From assembly GCF_000472425.1 (NCBI RefSeq), contig NZ_AXAI01000008.1, forward strand, positions 62,001 to 126,000: a stretch of 64,000 bases of DNA, given 5' to 3'. The notes under the pieces are model-generated. The model made no database searches. It was not told where the DNA came from and saw only the letters and a list, made by a program, of their open reading frames with translations. Below, in pieces: positions 50,808 through 59,045 of the stretch (position 1 is the first letter of the stretch; every line of letters begins with the position of its first letter). The stretch comes from Bradyrhizobium sp. Tv2a-2 (GTDB lineage: Bacteria; Pseudomonadota; Alphaproteobacteria; Rhizobiales; Xanthobacteraceae). Made by a program: the position numbers and the translations under genes.

Positions 50808-51518
50808 CTATGCCGGTGTGGCTTCGATTCGGCTTTGCAACCGGTAGCCAACCCCGGATTCCGTAATCAAGAGACGTGGATGATTGGGATCCGCTTCGAT
50901 CTTTTGCCGCAGCTTGCGCACGAGAATACGCAAATATTGAATATTGTCGCGCTGATTTCCCGTCCAGATCTCCTTGAGCAGCTGGTCGTGCGTCACAACC
51001 AGGCCGACATGCATTGCTAGAATGTGGAGGAGGCGATACTCCTTGCGCGTCAGCCTCACCGTGTTCTGGTTCAGTGCGACCGTACGGGTGGCCAGATCGA
51101 CCGACAACGGTCCGGCCACGACGACGGGGTTCTCCGTCGCAGTCTTGAAATAGCGGCGCAACGCAGCTTCGCTGCGTGCAAGCAGTTCGGCCATGCCGAA
51201 GGGTTTGACGACGTAGTCATCGGCGCCCGCCTGAAGCAGCCGGACCTTTTCGTCCTCGCCGGCGACAACCGAGAGGATGATCACTGGAACGTTCGACCAC
51301 GAGCGGATCCGCTCAAGCAGGTCGATCCCGTGAAGATCTGGCAGATTGAGATCGAGGATGATGATATCGGGCGGCCTGAAGGTCGAAACCTTGAGGGCTT
51401 CGGCTGCGTTTTCTGCCTCCAGCACCAAATAGCCGTTGAGTTCGAACCCCGCGCGCAGAAAGCGCCGGATCTTCGGTTCGTCGTCGATCAGCAATACGAC
51501 GTTGGCGGGCTTACTCAT
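50808..51518 (-). CDS. kdpE: KdpE-type OmpR-family response regulator
   Basis: 236 residues from the ATG at 51518. Receiver domain with Asp12/13 and phosphoacceptor Asp56 (DIIILDLNLPDLHG), then a winged-helix domain (RLTRKEYRLLHILAMHVGLVVTHDQLL then IWTGNQRDNIQYLRILVRKLRQKIE) with the KdpE-like features. It overlaps the kinase gene by eight bases. In other bacteria KdpE activates kdpFABC, but no potassium ATPase genes are in this window. Confidence 0.8.
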   Translation of the reverse strand: MSKPANVVLLIDDEPKIRRFLRAGFELNGYLVLEAENAAEALKVSTFRPPDIIILDLNLPDLHGIDLLERIRSWSNVPVIILSVVAGEDEKVRLLQAGADDYVVKPFGMAELLARSEAALRRYFKTATENPVVVAGPLSVDLATRTVALNQNTVRLTRKEYRLLHILAMHVGLVVTHDQLLKEIWTGNQRDNIQYLRILVRKLRQKIEADPNHPRLLITESGVGYRLQSRIEATPA

Positions 51519-53160
51519 GGTCCAGCGCACTGAGGTCGGAGAGGTTTAATTCGGAAGCGGGCAGGGCGATGGAAACGGTCGTTCCCATACCCTGGCCGCG
51601 GCTTGAAACGCTGACAGTGCCGCTGTTCGCCTTGACGAAGGTGGAGGCAATCCAGAAGCCGAGGCCCGATCCTGGCGTGCTCGCCCGGTGGCGTTCGCTA
51701 CGGAACGAGCGGCGCCCGAGCTGTTGCTGCTCGTCCGGCGTAATGCCGATGCCCTGGTCGCTGACGGAAAGGATCACCCACGCGGGATCGGCTTGCACCT
51801 TGATCGTGATGAGCGATCCAGAGGGAGAATATTTGGCGGCGTTTTGCAGAAGCTGCGCGCAGGCCTCCTCGACCAGGCCAGAGTCGATATTGATCAGCGG
51901 CAGGTCCTCGTCCAGAACGGAGACGACCTTGTGGGCGGCGAGACGTCGGGCCGTTCGCTTCAGCGCCGCATCGATGATGTCGCGGGGATCGGTCCACTCG
52001 AGGCGCGGCTTCAGCCCGCCGGCGGTGACACGCGTGGCCTGAAGCAGGTTCTGGATATAGCTGTCGAGTTGCGCGACCTCTTCGGAGATTGCTTCGACCA
52101 GCGAGCGGGCCTGTAGATCCTTCTTGACGGTAGGAACTGTCGCCAGCACGGCCGCCGAACCTTGAATGGCTGCAAGCGGCGAGCACAATTCGTGCGACAA
52201 AGTACCGTGGAACGCGTCGCGCAGGAGCTGCGCCTGCAGATGCAGTCGCGCGTGTTCCATCGCCTTGCCGATGTCGAGCCGTTGCAGGGTCAGCGCGATT
52301 TCCTCGACAATCGCCTCGACGCGCGCGGTCCTCGCCCTGATGGCTTCGCTCGAGCCGGTGCCGATATTGATTGCGATCACCCCGTGCACGGTGGTTTCGG
52401 TGGAGACCGCGCGCAACAGCCAGACCTCCGCGGTAGCCACGTTGACAATGGTCCGACCGGGCGCGCCGGCCACCGCAGCCATCGACGCCACGCCTTCCAG
52501 CACCGGCTTCGGCGCGTTGCGTGATTCAGGCGGTCCGAAATGGCTATCGGGCGTGGCGACGAAAAAGGCGGCCTGCGGCCCGAGATTGCGCGACAGATAG
52601 TCGTGGATTGCCGACACGAGGTCGTCGATCGTGAAACACGCGGCGAGACGCCGGGAGAATTCGTAAAGCTTCTGCATCTCCTTTTCCCGCCGACGCAAGG
52701 TGTCGGTCTCGCGCTTCAGCCGGGAGGCAAGATTGCTGCTGACCAGTGAGACCACAAGAAACAGCAGGAGGTCGGTGACTGCCTCCGGGCTCTCGACCTG
52801 GAAGCTGTAGATCGGCGCAAAGAAGAAGAAGTCCGCCGCTGCCATGCTGGCGATGGAAGCGAGGGTGGCGGGCCAGATTCCCCACTGGGTCGCTGCGACC
52901 ATCACGGGAATGAGGTAGGTGACGGGTACGAGCGCGACCGCAACCTTGGCGCCGACCATCAGGAGGGGCGCGGTCACAAGCGCCACGCCGACGAGTGCCA
53001 TGATCAATGGCAGGACTTCCGCGCGAAAGAACGATTCGGGCGCCTCCTCGAAGCGCGCACGGCGACGGTCTTTTTGGGCCGGGCTCGTTCGCTTCCCTGC
53101 GAACATCGCAACCAGAGCCGAGTCATAGATCAAGCGAACCACTTTCGTAGAAAAGGACAT
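51511..53160 (-). CDS. KdpD-like sensor histidine kinase lacking the N-terminal KdpD module
   Basis: 549 residues. The protein starts with a DUF4118 four-helix membrane region (about 48-145, LIMALVGVALVTAPLLMVG ... FFFFAPIYSFQVE), then a GAF-like domain, a HisKA domain with GTLSHELCSPLAAI and a HATPase domain (NAAKYSPSG, VSDQGIGIT, GSGLGFWIAST). The usual N-terminal KdpD sensor and Usp domains (about 400 residues) are missing, so the protein is about half the normal length. It is coupled to the KdpE-like gene. Confidence 0.8.
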   Translation of the reverse strand: MSFSTKVVRLIYDSALVAMFAGKRTSPAQKDRRRARFEEAPESFFRAEVLPLIMALVGVALVTAPLLMVGAKVAVALVPVTYLIPVMVAATQWGIWPATLASIASMAAADFFFFAPIYSFQVESPEAVTDLLLFLVVSLVSSNLASRLKRETDTLRRREKEMQKLYEFSRRLAACFTIDDLVSAIHDYLSRNLGPQAAFFVATPDSHFGPPESRNAPKPVLEGVASMAAVAGAPGRTIVNVATAEVWLLRAVSTETTVHGVIAINIGTGSSEAIRARTARVEAIVEEIALTLQRLDIGKAMEHARLHLQAQLLRDAFHGTLSHELCSPLAAIQGSAAVLATVPTVKKDLQARSLVEAISEEVAQLDSYIQNLLQATRVTAGGLKPRLEWTDPRDIIDAALKRTARRLAAHKVVSVLDEDLPLINIDSGLVEEACAQLLQNAAKYSPSGSLITIKVQADPAWVILSVSDQGIGITPDEQQQLGRRSFRSERHRASTPGSGLGFWIASTFVKANSGTVSVSSRGQGMGTTVSIALPASELNLSDLSALDHE

Positions 53161-53529
53161 CCGACGCCCGACCGTCCAGCCCGGCGAGGAGCCGAGGACA
53201 ATTGCCCCATCAACTTCCAGCGGTCTCAGGCGCTATACGCCTGCCCAAATGGCCTGCCACTGCCGATCTTTTTCGGCGGTGTCTCTGCGATCGATCGTCC
53301 CATGTGACTGACTACCCGGTGAAATCAGGATCGTTCAAAACGCAGTAGAAAATCTATGCTGCTGGCAAGACCGGCAAATATAAAAATAATAGTCGCGCGC
53401 CGCGATCTTACGGCCGTTGACGTGGGTGGCTATCGCCGATCACCGGCGGGTTTTGCCGGCCGAATACGTACCTGCGTTGAGGTCCGAGCGAACAGGGCGC
53501 ACCCCGGACACAGTTCGGGCGTCTCGGCC
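53161..53529. other. 369-bp intergenic region
   Basis: I see no gene. The middle (53370-53395) is AT-rich and should hold the promoter of the sensor kinase gene. Confidence 0.4.
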
Positions 53530-54108
53530 TCAATGGACCGGCGACGCCGGTGCCTGCTTTCCGCCGAGCGTTTCGCGAATCGCATTGACATAGTTGAGTG
53601 CCCGCTTTTCGCCGGCGAGCTCTGGACGGCAATCCGCCGGAGGCGCGAGCGTCGCGATCGCCGCCGAGCTGATGTATTTCGGTGGATAGAGATAGAATTC
53701 CATCAAGGGCAGTTGCTGGCTGTTGCTGCTGTTGCGCTTGAGAATATCGCGCGCAAGCTCCGCCGCCTCGGGATAGATGGCGCCCCAGCCCGCGAAGCTC
53801 GAGGACAATATCTCGAGCGACAGGATCGTGGTTGCGATTCGCGCAAAGCCTTCGTGGGATTTCTTGGCGCTGCGCGTCGTCGACGCCTTACGCAGAAATT
53901 GTCGCAGCTCGCGATGACGTTCGATGAAGGGCCCGAGCCTGGACTTCCACAATATATCGGGCAGGCAGGCGAAGCCGTGCACCTCGTGGTAGCTCTCGAT
54001 CAGGTTGCGGCATTGCGCCAAGAGAATCTTGGGCAGGAAATCGAAATCCGGACTTGCCAGCGGCTCTGGCGTGCCCGTTTCGACTGCAACTTGCTTCTCA
54101 ACTTCCAT
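53530..54108 (-). CDS. hypothetical protein
   Basis: 192 residues, helical, without signal or membrane segments (FDFLPKILLAQCRNLIESYHEV, FIERHRELRQFLRKA, YPEAAELARDILKR). No family is recognised. It lies upstream of the sensor kinase, on the same strand, with a 369-bp gap. Confidence 0.5.
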   Translation of the reverse strand: MEVEKQVAVETGTPEPLASPDFDFLPKILLAQCRNLIESYHEVHGFACLPDILWKSRLGPFIERHRELRQFLRKASTTRSAKKSHEGFARIATTILSLEILSSSFAGWGAIYPEAAELARDILKRNSSNSQQLPLMEFYLYPPKYISSAAIATLAPPADCRPELAGEKRALNYVNAIRETLGGKQAPASPVH

Positions 54109-54508
54109 CGTCTTGCCTCGCCTGGAGCGAACGGGCTCCGAGGAGAAAGCTTAACGGCTCGCGCCATATATCTTCGATCGACGAGCTTCTCGATTTTCAT
54201 AGCAAAAAAATATCGGATGACCTCGAGCGTATGACGGAAATGCAACACGTGTCGAGAAACTGTTGCAGTGCAGAGCAAGGTTATTGCCGAAAACGTCATG
54301 ACTTTCGTCGTGCAAACGAGCAATTCGTTGAGCAGTTGATGATTGTGAGTGCAATCGAAGCTCGGCGCCGATTTCTGGCTATTTTTTTTTAAGGAAAGCG
54401 CGCGGCAAGCTGTATCGATTTTTCCCTGACCCAAAACGAGATTGCTCCCAAGCTCAATCAGAGCACGCGCTTCCATGAAGCGCTGTAACAGCAGCTTGGG
54501 GCAACACT
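54109..54508. other. 400-bp divergent intergenic region
   Basis: No gene is supported. An A/T-rich stretch with a run of T residues lies at about 54382-54395. The promoter of the large porin gene and of the minus-strand gene should be here. Confidence 0.4.
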
Positions 54509-56131
54509 ATGAAGAAAGCTTTATTGGCGGGCGTATCGCTGATCGCGGTCGGAGCGATCGGCGGAGCATACGCGGATACACTTCCGCCAATGGGGAAAAC
54601 TTACTGCGATCCCTACAAGAACTACTCCTGCCTCGATAGCTATCTGGGCGATGACTTTATCACCCGCTTCATCAACTACTATCGGTTGGAATGGGGCCAT
54701 GAATCTGCGCCTTCGGATCCCAAGGCGCCGCCGTCCCGCCGCGCCTATTGGCCGACCACGCCGGAGTCGACGCCGCCGATGCCGTTCACCGAATGGCCCT
54801 ATGGCGGCACCACGAGCCTTGGCGTGACGCGGTCGGGCTCAATCGACAGCCCACTGATGGCGGCGCTCGGCAACACTAGGCTCGGTCAGGAGATGGCCGA
54901 CAACCACATCCAGGTCTATGGCTGGATCAATGGGGGCGGCAACCTCTCCAACAACACCGTGCGAGGTGGCAACGCGCCCGCCGCCTACGACTACAATCCG
55001 AACACGGTGCAACTCGATCAGGCCGTGGTCTATATCGAGCGCCTGCCCGATACGGTGCAAAAGGATCACGTCGACTGGGGCTTCCGCCTCGCGCCGATCT
55101 TCGGCGAGACCTATCGCTATACAACGGCCTACGGCCTGTGGAGCAACCAGCTCCTGAACCACAATTCGAACTACGGCTACGATCTACCGATGGCCTATGG
55201 CGAGGTGTTCGTTCCGCAGCTCGCGGAGGGCCTCATGATCAGGTTCGGGCGCTTCATCTCGATTCCAGACATCGAGGCCCAGCTTGCGCCAAACAACTAC
55301 ATGTACTCGCATTCGATGACTTACACGTTCGACAACTTCACCAACACCGGAATCCAACTGACGTTGGCGGCGACAAAGAACTGGTTAATTCAGGCAGGGC
55401 TGACCGCCGGAACCGAGTCGGTGCCATGGCATGTCGGCGCTACGATAGCCAATCCTTTCCCGAATCCGCTCTACCCCAACAGCACCATGCTGAAGGATCC
55501 GGGTGCGCAGCCGAGCGGCACCCTCGGTATTCGCTATACGACCGATAGCGGCAACGACAGTATCAACGTCATTGCAAACGGGATCAACAACGGCAATTGG
55601 GGTTACAACAACCTGAATTGGTATGGAGTGACCTACTATCACAGGTTCAATGATCAGTGGCATATCTCAATCGAGTCCTATGACCTCCATCAGAACAATG
55701 TGCTGAACCAGAATAACCCGGCTGCGCTCGCCGCATTCGCCGCAGGCGGCACGCCGTTCTCGCCGCAATACATGCCGTTCAACTCGCCGTTCCTGGCTCA
55801 GTGCAGCAACCCGGGTCTGTTCTCCTGCACGGCGGAATCCCGGTCGTTCCTCTGGTACCTGAACTATAGCCCGACCAAGCTCGACAACATCTCCTGGCGC
55901 TTCGAGTGGTTCGACGACGTCGAGGGCCAGCGCACCGGCACCAAGACTAACTACATCGAAACCGGCCTTGGCTGGCAGCACTGGTTCTCGCCGCAGATCG
56001 AGATCCGGCCGGAGTTCTCGTTCTATCGCTCGCTCAACGGCTTTGCGTTCAACGGCAACTCGAACCTCGGCATCGCACCGAACAAGAGCACCGCTCTGAT
56101 CGGATCGGCTGACATCATCATCCACTTCTAA
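54509..56131 (+). CDS. large outer membrane beta-barrel porin (BBP2-like)
   Basis: 540 residues. Signal peptide (ALLAGVSLIAVGAIGGAYA-D), then a Cys pair near the start (YCDPYKNYSCLDSYLG) and a long series of amphipathic strands with aromatic girdles (DHVDWGFRLAPIFGETYRYTTAYGLW and similar), ending in SADIIIHF. It matches the putative beta-barrel porin-2 group. It probably transports small solutes across the outer membrane. The next barrel gene starts 57 bp downstream. Confidence 0.75.
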   Translation: MKKALLAGVSLIAVGAIGGAYADTLPPMGKTYCDPYKNYSCLDSYLGDDFITRFINYYRLEWGHESAPSDPKAPPSRRAYWPTTPESTPPMPFTEWPYGGTTSLGVTRSGSIDSPLMAALGNTRLGQEMADNHIQVYGWINGGGNLSNNTVRGGNAPAAYDYNPNTVQLDQAVVYIERLPDTVQKDHVDWGFRLAPIFGETYRYTTAYGLWSNQLLNHNSNYGYDLPMAYGEVFVPQLAEGLMIRFGRFISIPDIEAQLAPNNYMYSHSMTYTFDNFTNTGIQLTLAATKNWLIQAGLTAGTESVPWHVGATIANPFPNPLYPNSTMLKDPGAQPSGTLGIRYTTDSGNDSINVIANGINNGNWGYNNLNWYGVTYYHRFNDQWHISIESYDLHQNNVLNQNNPAALAAFAAGGTPFSPQYMPFNSPFLAQCSNPGLFSCTAESRSFLWYLNYSPTKLDNISWRFEWFDDVEGQRTGTKTNYIETGLGWQHWFSPQIEIRPEFSFYRSLNGFAFNGNSNLGIAPNKSTALIGSADIIIHF

Positions 56132-56188
56132 GGGCTGACACTCGCGGCTTGATCCGCCTGAAAGCAGACAATTCGACAGGGGCTAACA

Positions 56189-56908
56189 ATGAAACGAAAC
56201 CTTCTCGCAACCGTCGCGCTTGGCGCGCTGGCTCTGGGGACGCCGGCATCCGCCGCTGACCTCGCGCTCAAGGCGCCACCGCTTGCGCCGCCAGTCTATG
56301 ACTGGAGTGGCTTCTACATCGGCGGCTTCGGCGGCTACGGCTTCGGTAACCAGAACGTCAACAACGCCGCGGGGCCAGTGGGCTTCAGGAACTTCACGGC
56401 AAACTTCGAGACGCATGGCCCGTTGGCCGGCGGCGAGGTCGGCTACAACTGGATGGTCGGACAGATCCTGTTCGGTATCGAGGGTGACGGCGCCTGGACC
56501 AACATCCAGGGCAACGACAATTTTGCCCTCGGCTGGAACGACGCCAACCATTTGAAGGCGGTCGGCAGTTTGCGGGTGCGCGGCGGCATCACCGTCGATC
56601 GGCTCCTGCTGTTCTTCACGGGCGGTTGGGCCATCGGGGATATCGACCACACCAATACCGATGCGTTCGGTGTTGTCGATACATTCTCCGCGCATCGCAG
56701 TGGCCTCGCGGCTGGTGGCGGCGTCGCCTATGCCATCACCAACAATGTGATCGGCAAGATCGAGTACCGTTATTACGACCTCGGCACCTATCACCGCGAT
56801 GCGCCGACCAACGCTGTGCTTCCCTACACGGTCGCCAACACTTATTCGACTGTTCTGCTCGGCCTGGATTTCAAGTTCGGCGGCGGACCATTGGTTGCGA
56901 AATACTGA
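56189..56908 (+). CDS. Omp25-like outer membrane beta-barrel protein
   Basis: 239 residues. Signal peptide (NLLATVALGALALGTPASA-A), then YDWSGFYIGGFGGYGFG, the family start, and strands ending in LGLDFKFGGGPLVAKY with terminal Tyr. It is 57 bp after the large porin and 91 bp before two tiny lipoprotein genes, so the four genes may form one unit. Confidence 0.85.
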   Translation: MKRNLLATVALGALALGTPASAADLALKAPPLAPPVYDWSGFYIGGFGGYGFGNQNVNNAAGPVGFRNFTANFETHGPLAGGEVGYNWMVGQILFGIEGDGAWTNIQGNDNFALGWNDANHLKAVGSLRVRGGITVDRLLLFFTGGWAIGDIDHTNTDAFGVVDTFSAHRSGLAAGGGVAYAITNNVIGKIEYRYYDLGTYHRDAPTNAVLPYTVANTYSTVLLGLDFKFGGGPLVAKY

Positions 56909-56999
56909 GGGGTGAATTGACGGCGCCCGCGGGAGTGGGCGCCGGTGCCGGCAGAGCTGCACTCGATGCCCCGGGTGCGGCAGTCGAAGGGGACCGAAC

Positions 57000-57173
57000 G
57001 TGTTTGCAGGATCGTTGGTGCGGAGGATCGCCGTTCTTTCGGCAGTGGCAACCCTGTGCGCTACTGCTGCGGGATGTGCCGTCGATCTCGGATCGCAGGC
57101 GACCAGCAAGCCTCGCGGAGAGCTTCGGTACCAAGGGGGCCCGAAATATCCCATGTGGCGGGCTGAGGAATAG
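57000..57173 (+). CDS. 57-aa lipoprotein with a C-terminal RYxGGPKxPxWR motif
   Basis: GTG start at 57000 behind AAGGGGACC. The peptide has a signal and lipobox (LCATAAGC) and a short mature part ending LRYQGGPKYPMWRAEE. The next gene ends with the closely related MRYYGGPKSPIWRQ. Two adjacent tiny lipoproteins sharing this end suggest a duplicated envelope component. No family is recognised. Confidence 0.5.
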   Translation: MFAGSLVRRIAVLSAVATLCATAAGCAVDLGSQATSKPRGELRYQGGPKYPMWRAEE

Positions 57174-57174
57174 G

Positions 57175-57420
57175 ATGGGGCGAATGAGCAGGCGTGGAAT
57201 CAAGTGCAATGTTGCGCGTATTGGTTTCGTGGTGATTGCGTCGGGTTGCGCTGTCGCGAGCGTGCCAAGTCAGGGCGCGGTCAGGCACAAAAGGCCTGCC
57301 GCCTACCGTCACAACTGGAGCATCCAGCCGCGGGCCGCGCTGGCGTTGGTAGCCGAGCCGACGCATCCAGGGCCGATGCGCTATTACGGCGGCCCGAAGT
57401 CGCCGATATGGCGCCAGTAA
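57175..57420 (+). CDS. 81-aa lipoprotein-like protein with a C-terminal RYxGGPKxPxWR motif
   Basis: ATG at 57175 behind GAGGAATAGG, one base after the upstream stop; a start at 57184 is also possible. The signal region ends VIASGCAVAS, a possible lipobox, then a basic segment leads to PMRYYGGPKSPIWRQ. It shares its last 13 residues in pattern with the gene just upstream. Function is unknown. Confidence 0.5.
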   Translation: MGRMSRRGIKCNVARIGFVVIASGCAVASVPSQGAVRHKRPAAYRHNWSIQPRAALALVAEPTHPGPMRYYGGPKSPIWRQ

Positions 57421-57759
57421 GAGGCCGTCCGCGGCAAAATCGAGCGATGTGCAAAGAGTGCGGTTCGGCGCGAGAGCGGCGGACCTGTTGCTGCATTCGG
57501 GCCTGTTACGGCGCAGCGCGTGATTATGAAGATGCCATGTCGATTGGCGCAGTCGTCCGCCATCGGGAGCATCTGTGCGGCTAGCGCAACCATCGCAAGA
57601 AAACGAGAAAAATCATACGTGTGCGAACGTTAAACGGCGATTTGTAAGGTGCATGTAAGCGCAGTGAACTAAGACCGGCGGGTTGCGCTGCACAGCGTGG
57701 AACTACGATGACGCTGCGTCGTCGGTCGAACTGTCATCTGAGATTTGGAGCGGGCTGAA
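57421..57759. other. 339-bp region upstream of the RND operon
   Basis: No gene is supported. The last part carries a direct repeat TGTAAG separated by 11 bp (57643-57659) and should hold the promoter of the efflux operon. Confidence 0.5.
57643..57659 (+). promoter_or_regulatory. 11-bp-phased direct repeat upstream of the RND operon
   Basis: TGTAAG at 57643-57648 and again at 57654-57659, start-to-start 11 bp. OmpR/PhoB-family regulators often bind such in-phase direct repeats. It lies about 100 bp upstream of the adaptor gene start. The regulator and the binding are inferred. Confidence 0.4.
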
Positions 57760-59001
57760 GTGAAGTCGTTCGCGGAGCTGTCCGGGCGCCAGAGGGTGGC
57801 GTTTGTGTCCCTGGTTCTTGTGGCCGGATCAGCGCTGATCTGGGGCAAGGGGCTCGTCAGTCATTCCGACGGCCGGGCGAGCAACAAGGAGGCGGGGCAG
57901 ACGGTCTCCTCCAACGCAGAACGGCCGGCTCCGCACGGCGCGACCGAGGCATCGGTTGAGTTGTCGGAGAAGCAGACCGGAACGCTTCTCAAATTCGGGC
58001 CTGCGGGCTTCCGTGAATTCCAGGTTCTCAAGACTGCCGTCGGCACAATCGACTTCAACGAGAACATGCTGGTCCAGGTCTTCTCGCAATATCCGGGAAA
58101 GATCGTCAAGGCGTTCTACAACATCGGCGACGACGTGAAGCAGGGCGAAGTGTTGTTCACGATCGACAGCCCCGACCTGCTGCAAGCCGAATCCAACCTG
58201 CTGGCCGCCGCCGGCGTGCTCGAACTCCAGAAAAAGACGTTGGCGCGCCTGACCGGATTGTTGAAGGCCGGTGGCAGTGCGCAGAAGGACGTGGACCAGA
58301 CGACGTCGGATGAGCAGACCGCGGAGGGCAACTTCAAGGCCGCAAAGGACGCCGTGCGCATCTTCGGCAAGACCGAAGCCGAGGTGGAGAAGATCCTCAC
58401 GGACCGAAAGGTCGACTCGACGCTGATCGTTCCAAGCCCGATCACCGGCCGCGTCGTCGCGCGTAGCGCCGCACCGGGATTTCTGACCCAGCCGGGCAAT
58501 GCGCCGGCGCCGTTCCAGATCGCCGACATCTCGACGATGTGGATGGTCGCCAATGTGATCGAGACCGACGCGCCGGCCTACAAGGTCGGGCAGCAGGTCG
58601 AGGTGACGGTGCCGGCCTATCCGGCCAAGGTGTTCAGGGGGCATGTGACGACGGTCGGTTCGATCATCGATCCGAACACGCGTCGGCAGCTCGTCCGCTC
58701 CGAGATCGACGACCCCGAGCATTTGCTGCGATCGGGCATGTATGCAAGCTTCGTCACGCGGATCGGCGACGCGACGCGCTCGCCCGCAGTCCCGGCGGAA
58801 GGCGTCGTCCGTGAGGGTGACGGCACGATGAGCGTGTGGGTGACGTCCGACAACCGGCACTTCCTCCAGCGGACCGTGCGCACCGGGATGCAGCAGGACG
58901 GCTGGGTGCAGATCCTCGACGGACTTCGTGAGGGCGAGACAGTGGTCACCGATGGGGCGGTGTTCCTGAGCAACAAATTGTTGCTGGGCGACGCCGGCTG
59001 A
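57760..59001 (+). CDS. RND efflux periplasmic adaptor (membrane fusion protein)
   Basis: 413 residues from the GTG at 57760 with GGAG upstream; a TTG at 57745 would add five. A signal-anchor (VAFVSLVLVAGSALIWGKG) is followed by the barrel-sandwich and hairpin domains (VQVFSQYPGKIVKAFYNIGDDVKQGEVLFTIDSPDLLQAESNLL) and the beta-barrel domain. CusB/CzcB-type adaptors have this layout. It is the first gene of the efflux operon; the permease starts 44 bp later. Confidence 0.85.
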   Translation: MKSFAELSGRQRVAFVSLVLVAGSALIWGKGLVSHSDGRASNKEAGQTVSSNAERPAPHGATEASVELSEKQTGTLLKFGPAGFREFQVLKTAVGTIDFNENMLVQVFSQYPGKIVKAFYNIGDDVKQGEVLFTIDSPDLLQAESNLLAAAGVLELQKKTLARLTGLLKAGGSAQKDVDQTTSDEQTAEGNFKAAKDAVRIFGKTEAEVEKILTDRKVDSTLIVPSPITGRVVARSAAPGFLTQPGNAPAPFQIADISTMWMVANVIETDAPAYKVGQQVEVTVPAYPAKVFRGHVTTVGSIIDPNTRRQLVRSEIDDPEHLLRSGMYASFVTRIGDATRSPAVPAEGVVREGDGTMSVWVTSDNRHFLQRTVRTGMQQDGWVQILDGLREGETVVTDGAVFLSNKLLLGDAG

Positions 59002-59045
59002 CCTCGAGCTGGCGCGATGAAACTCAGGACTAACGGGCACAGTAC

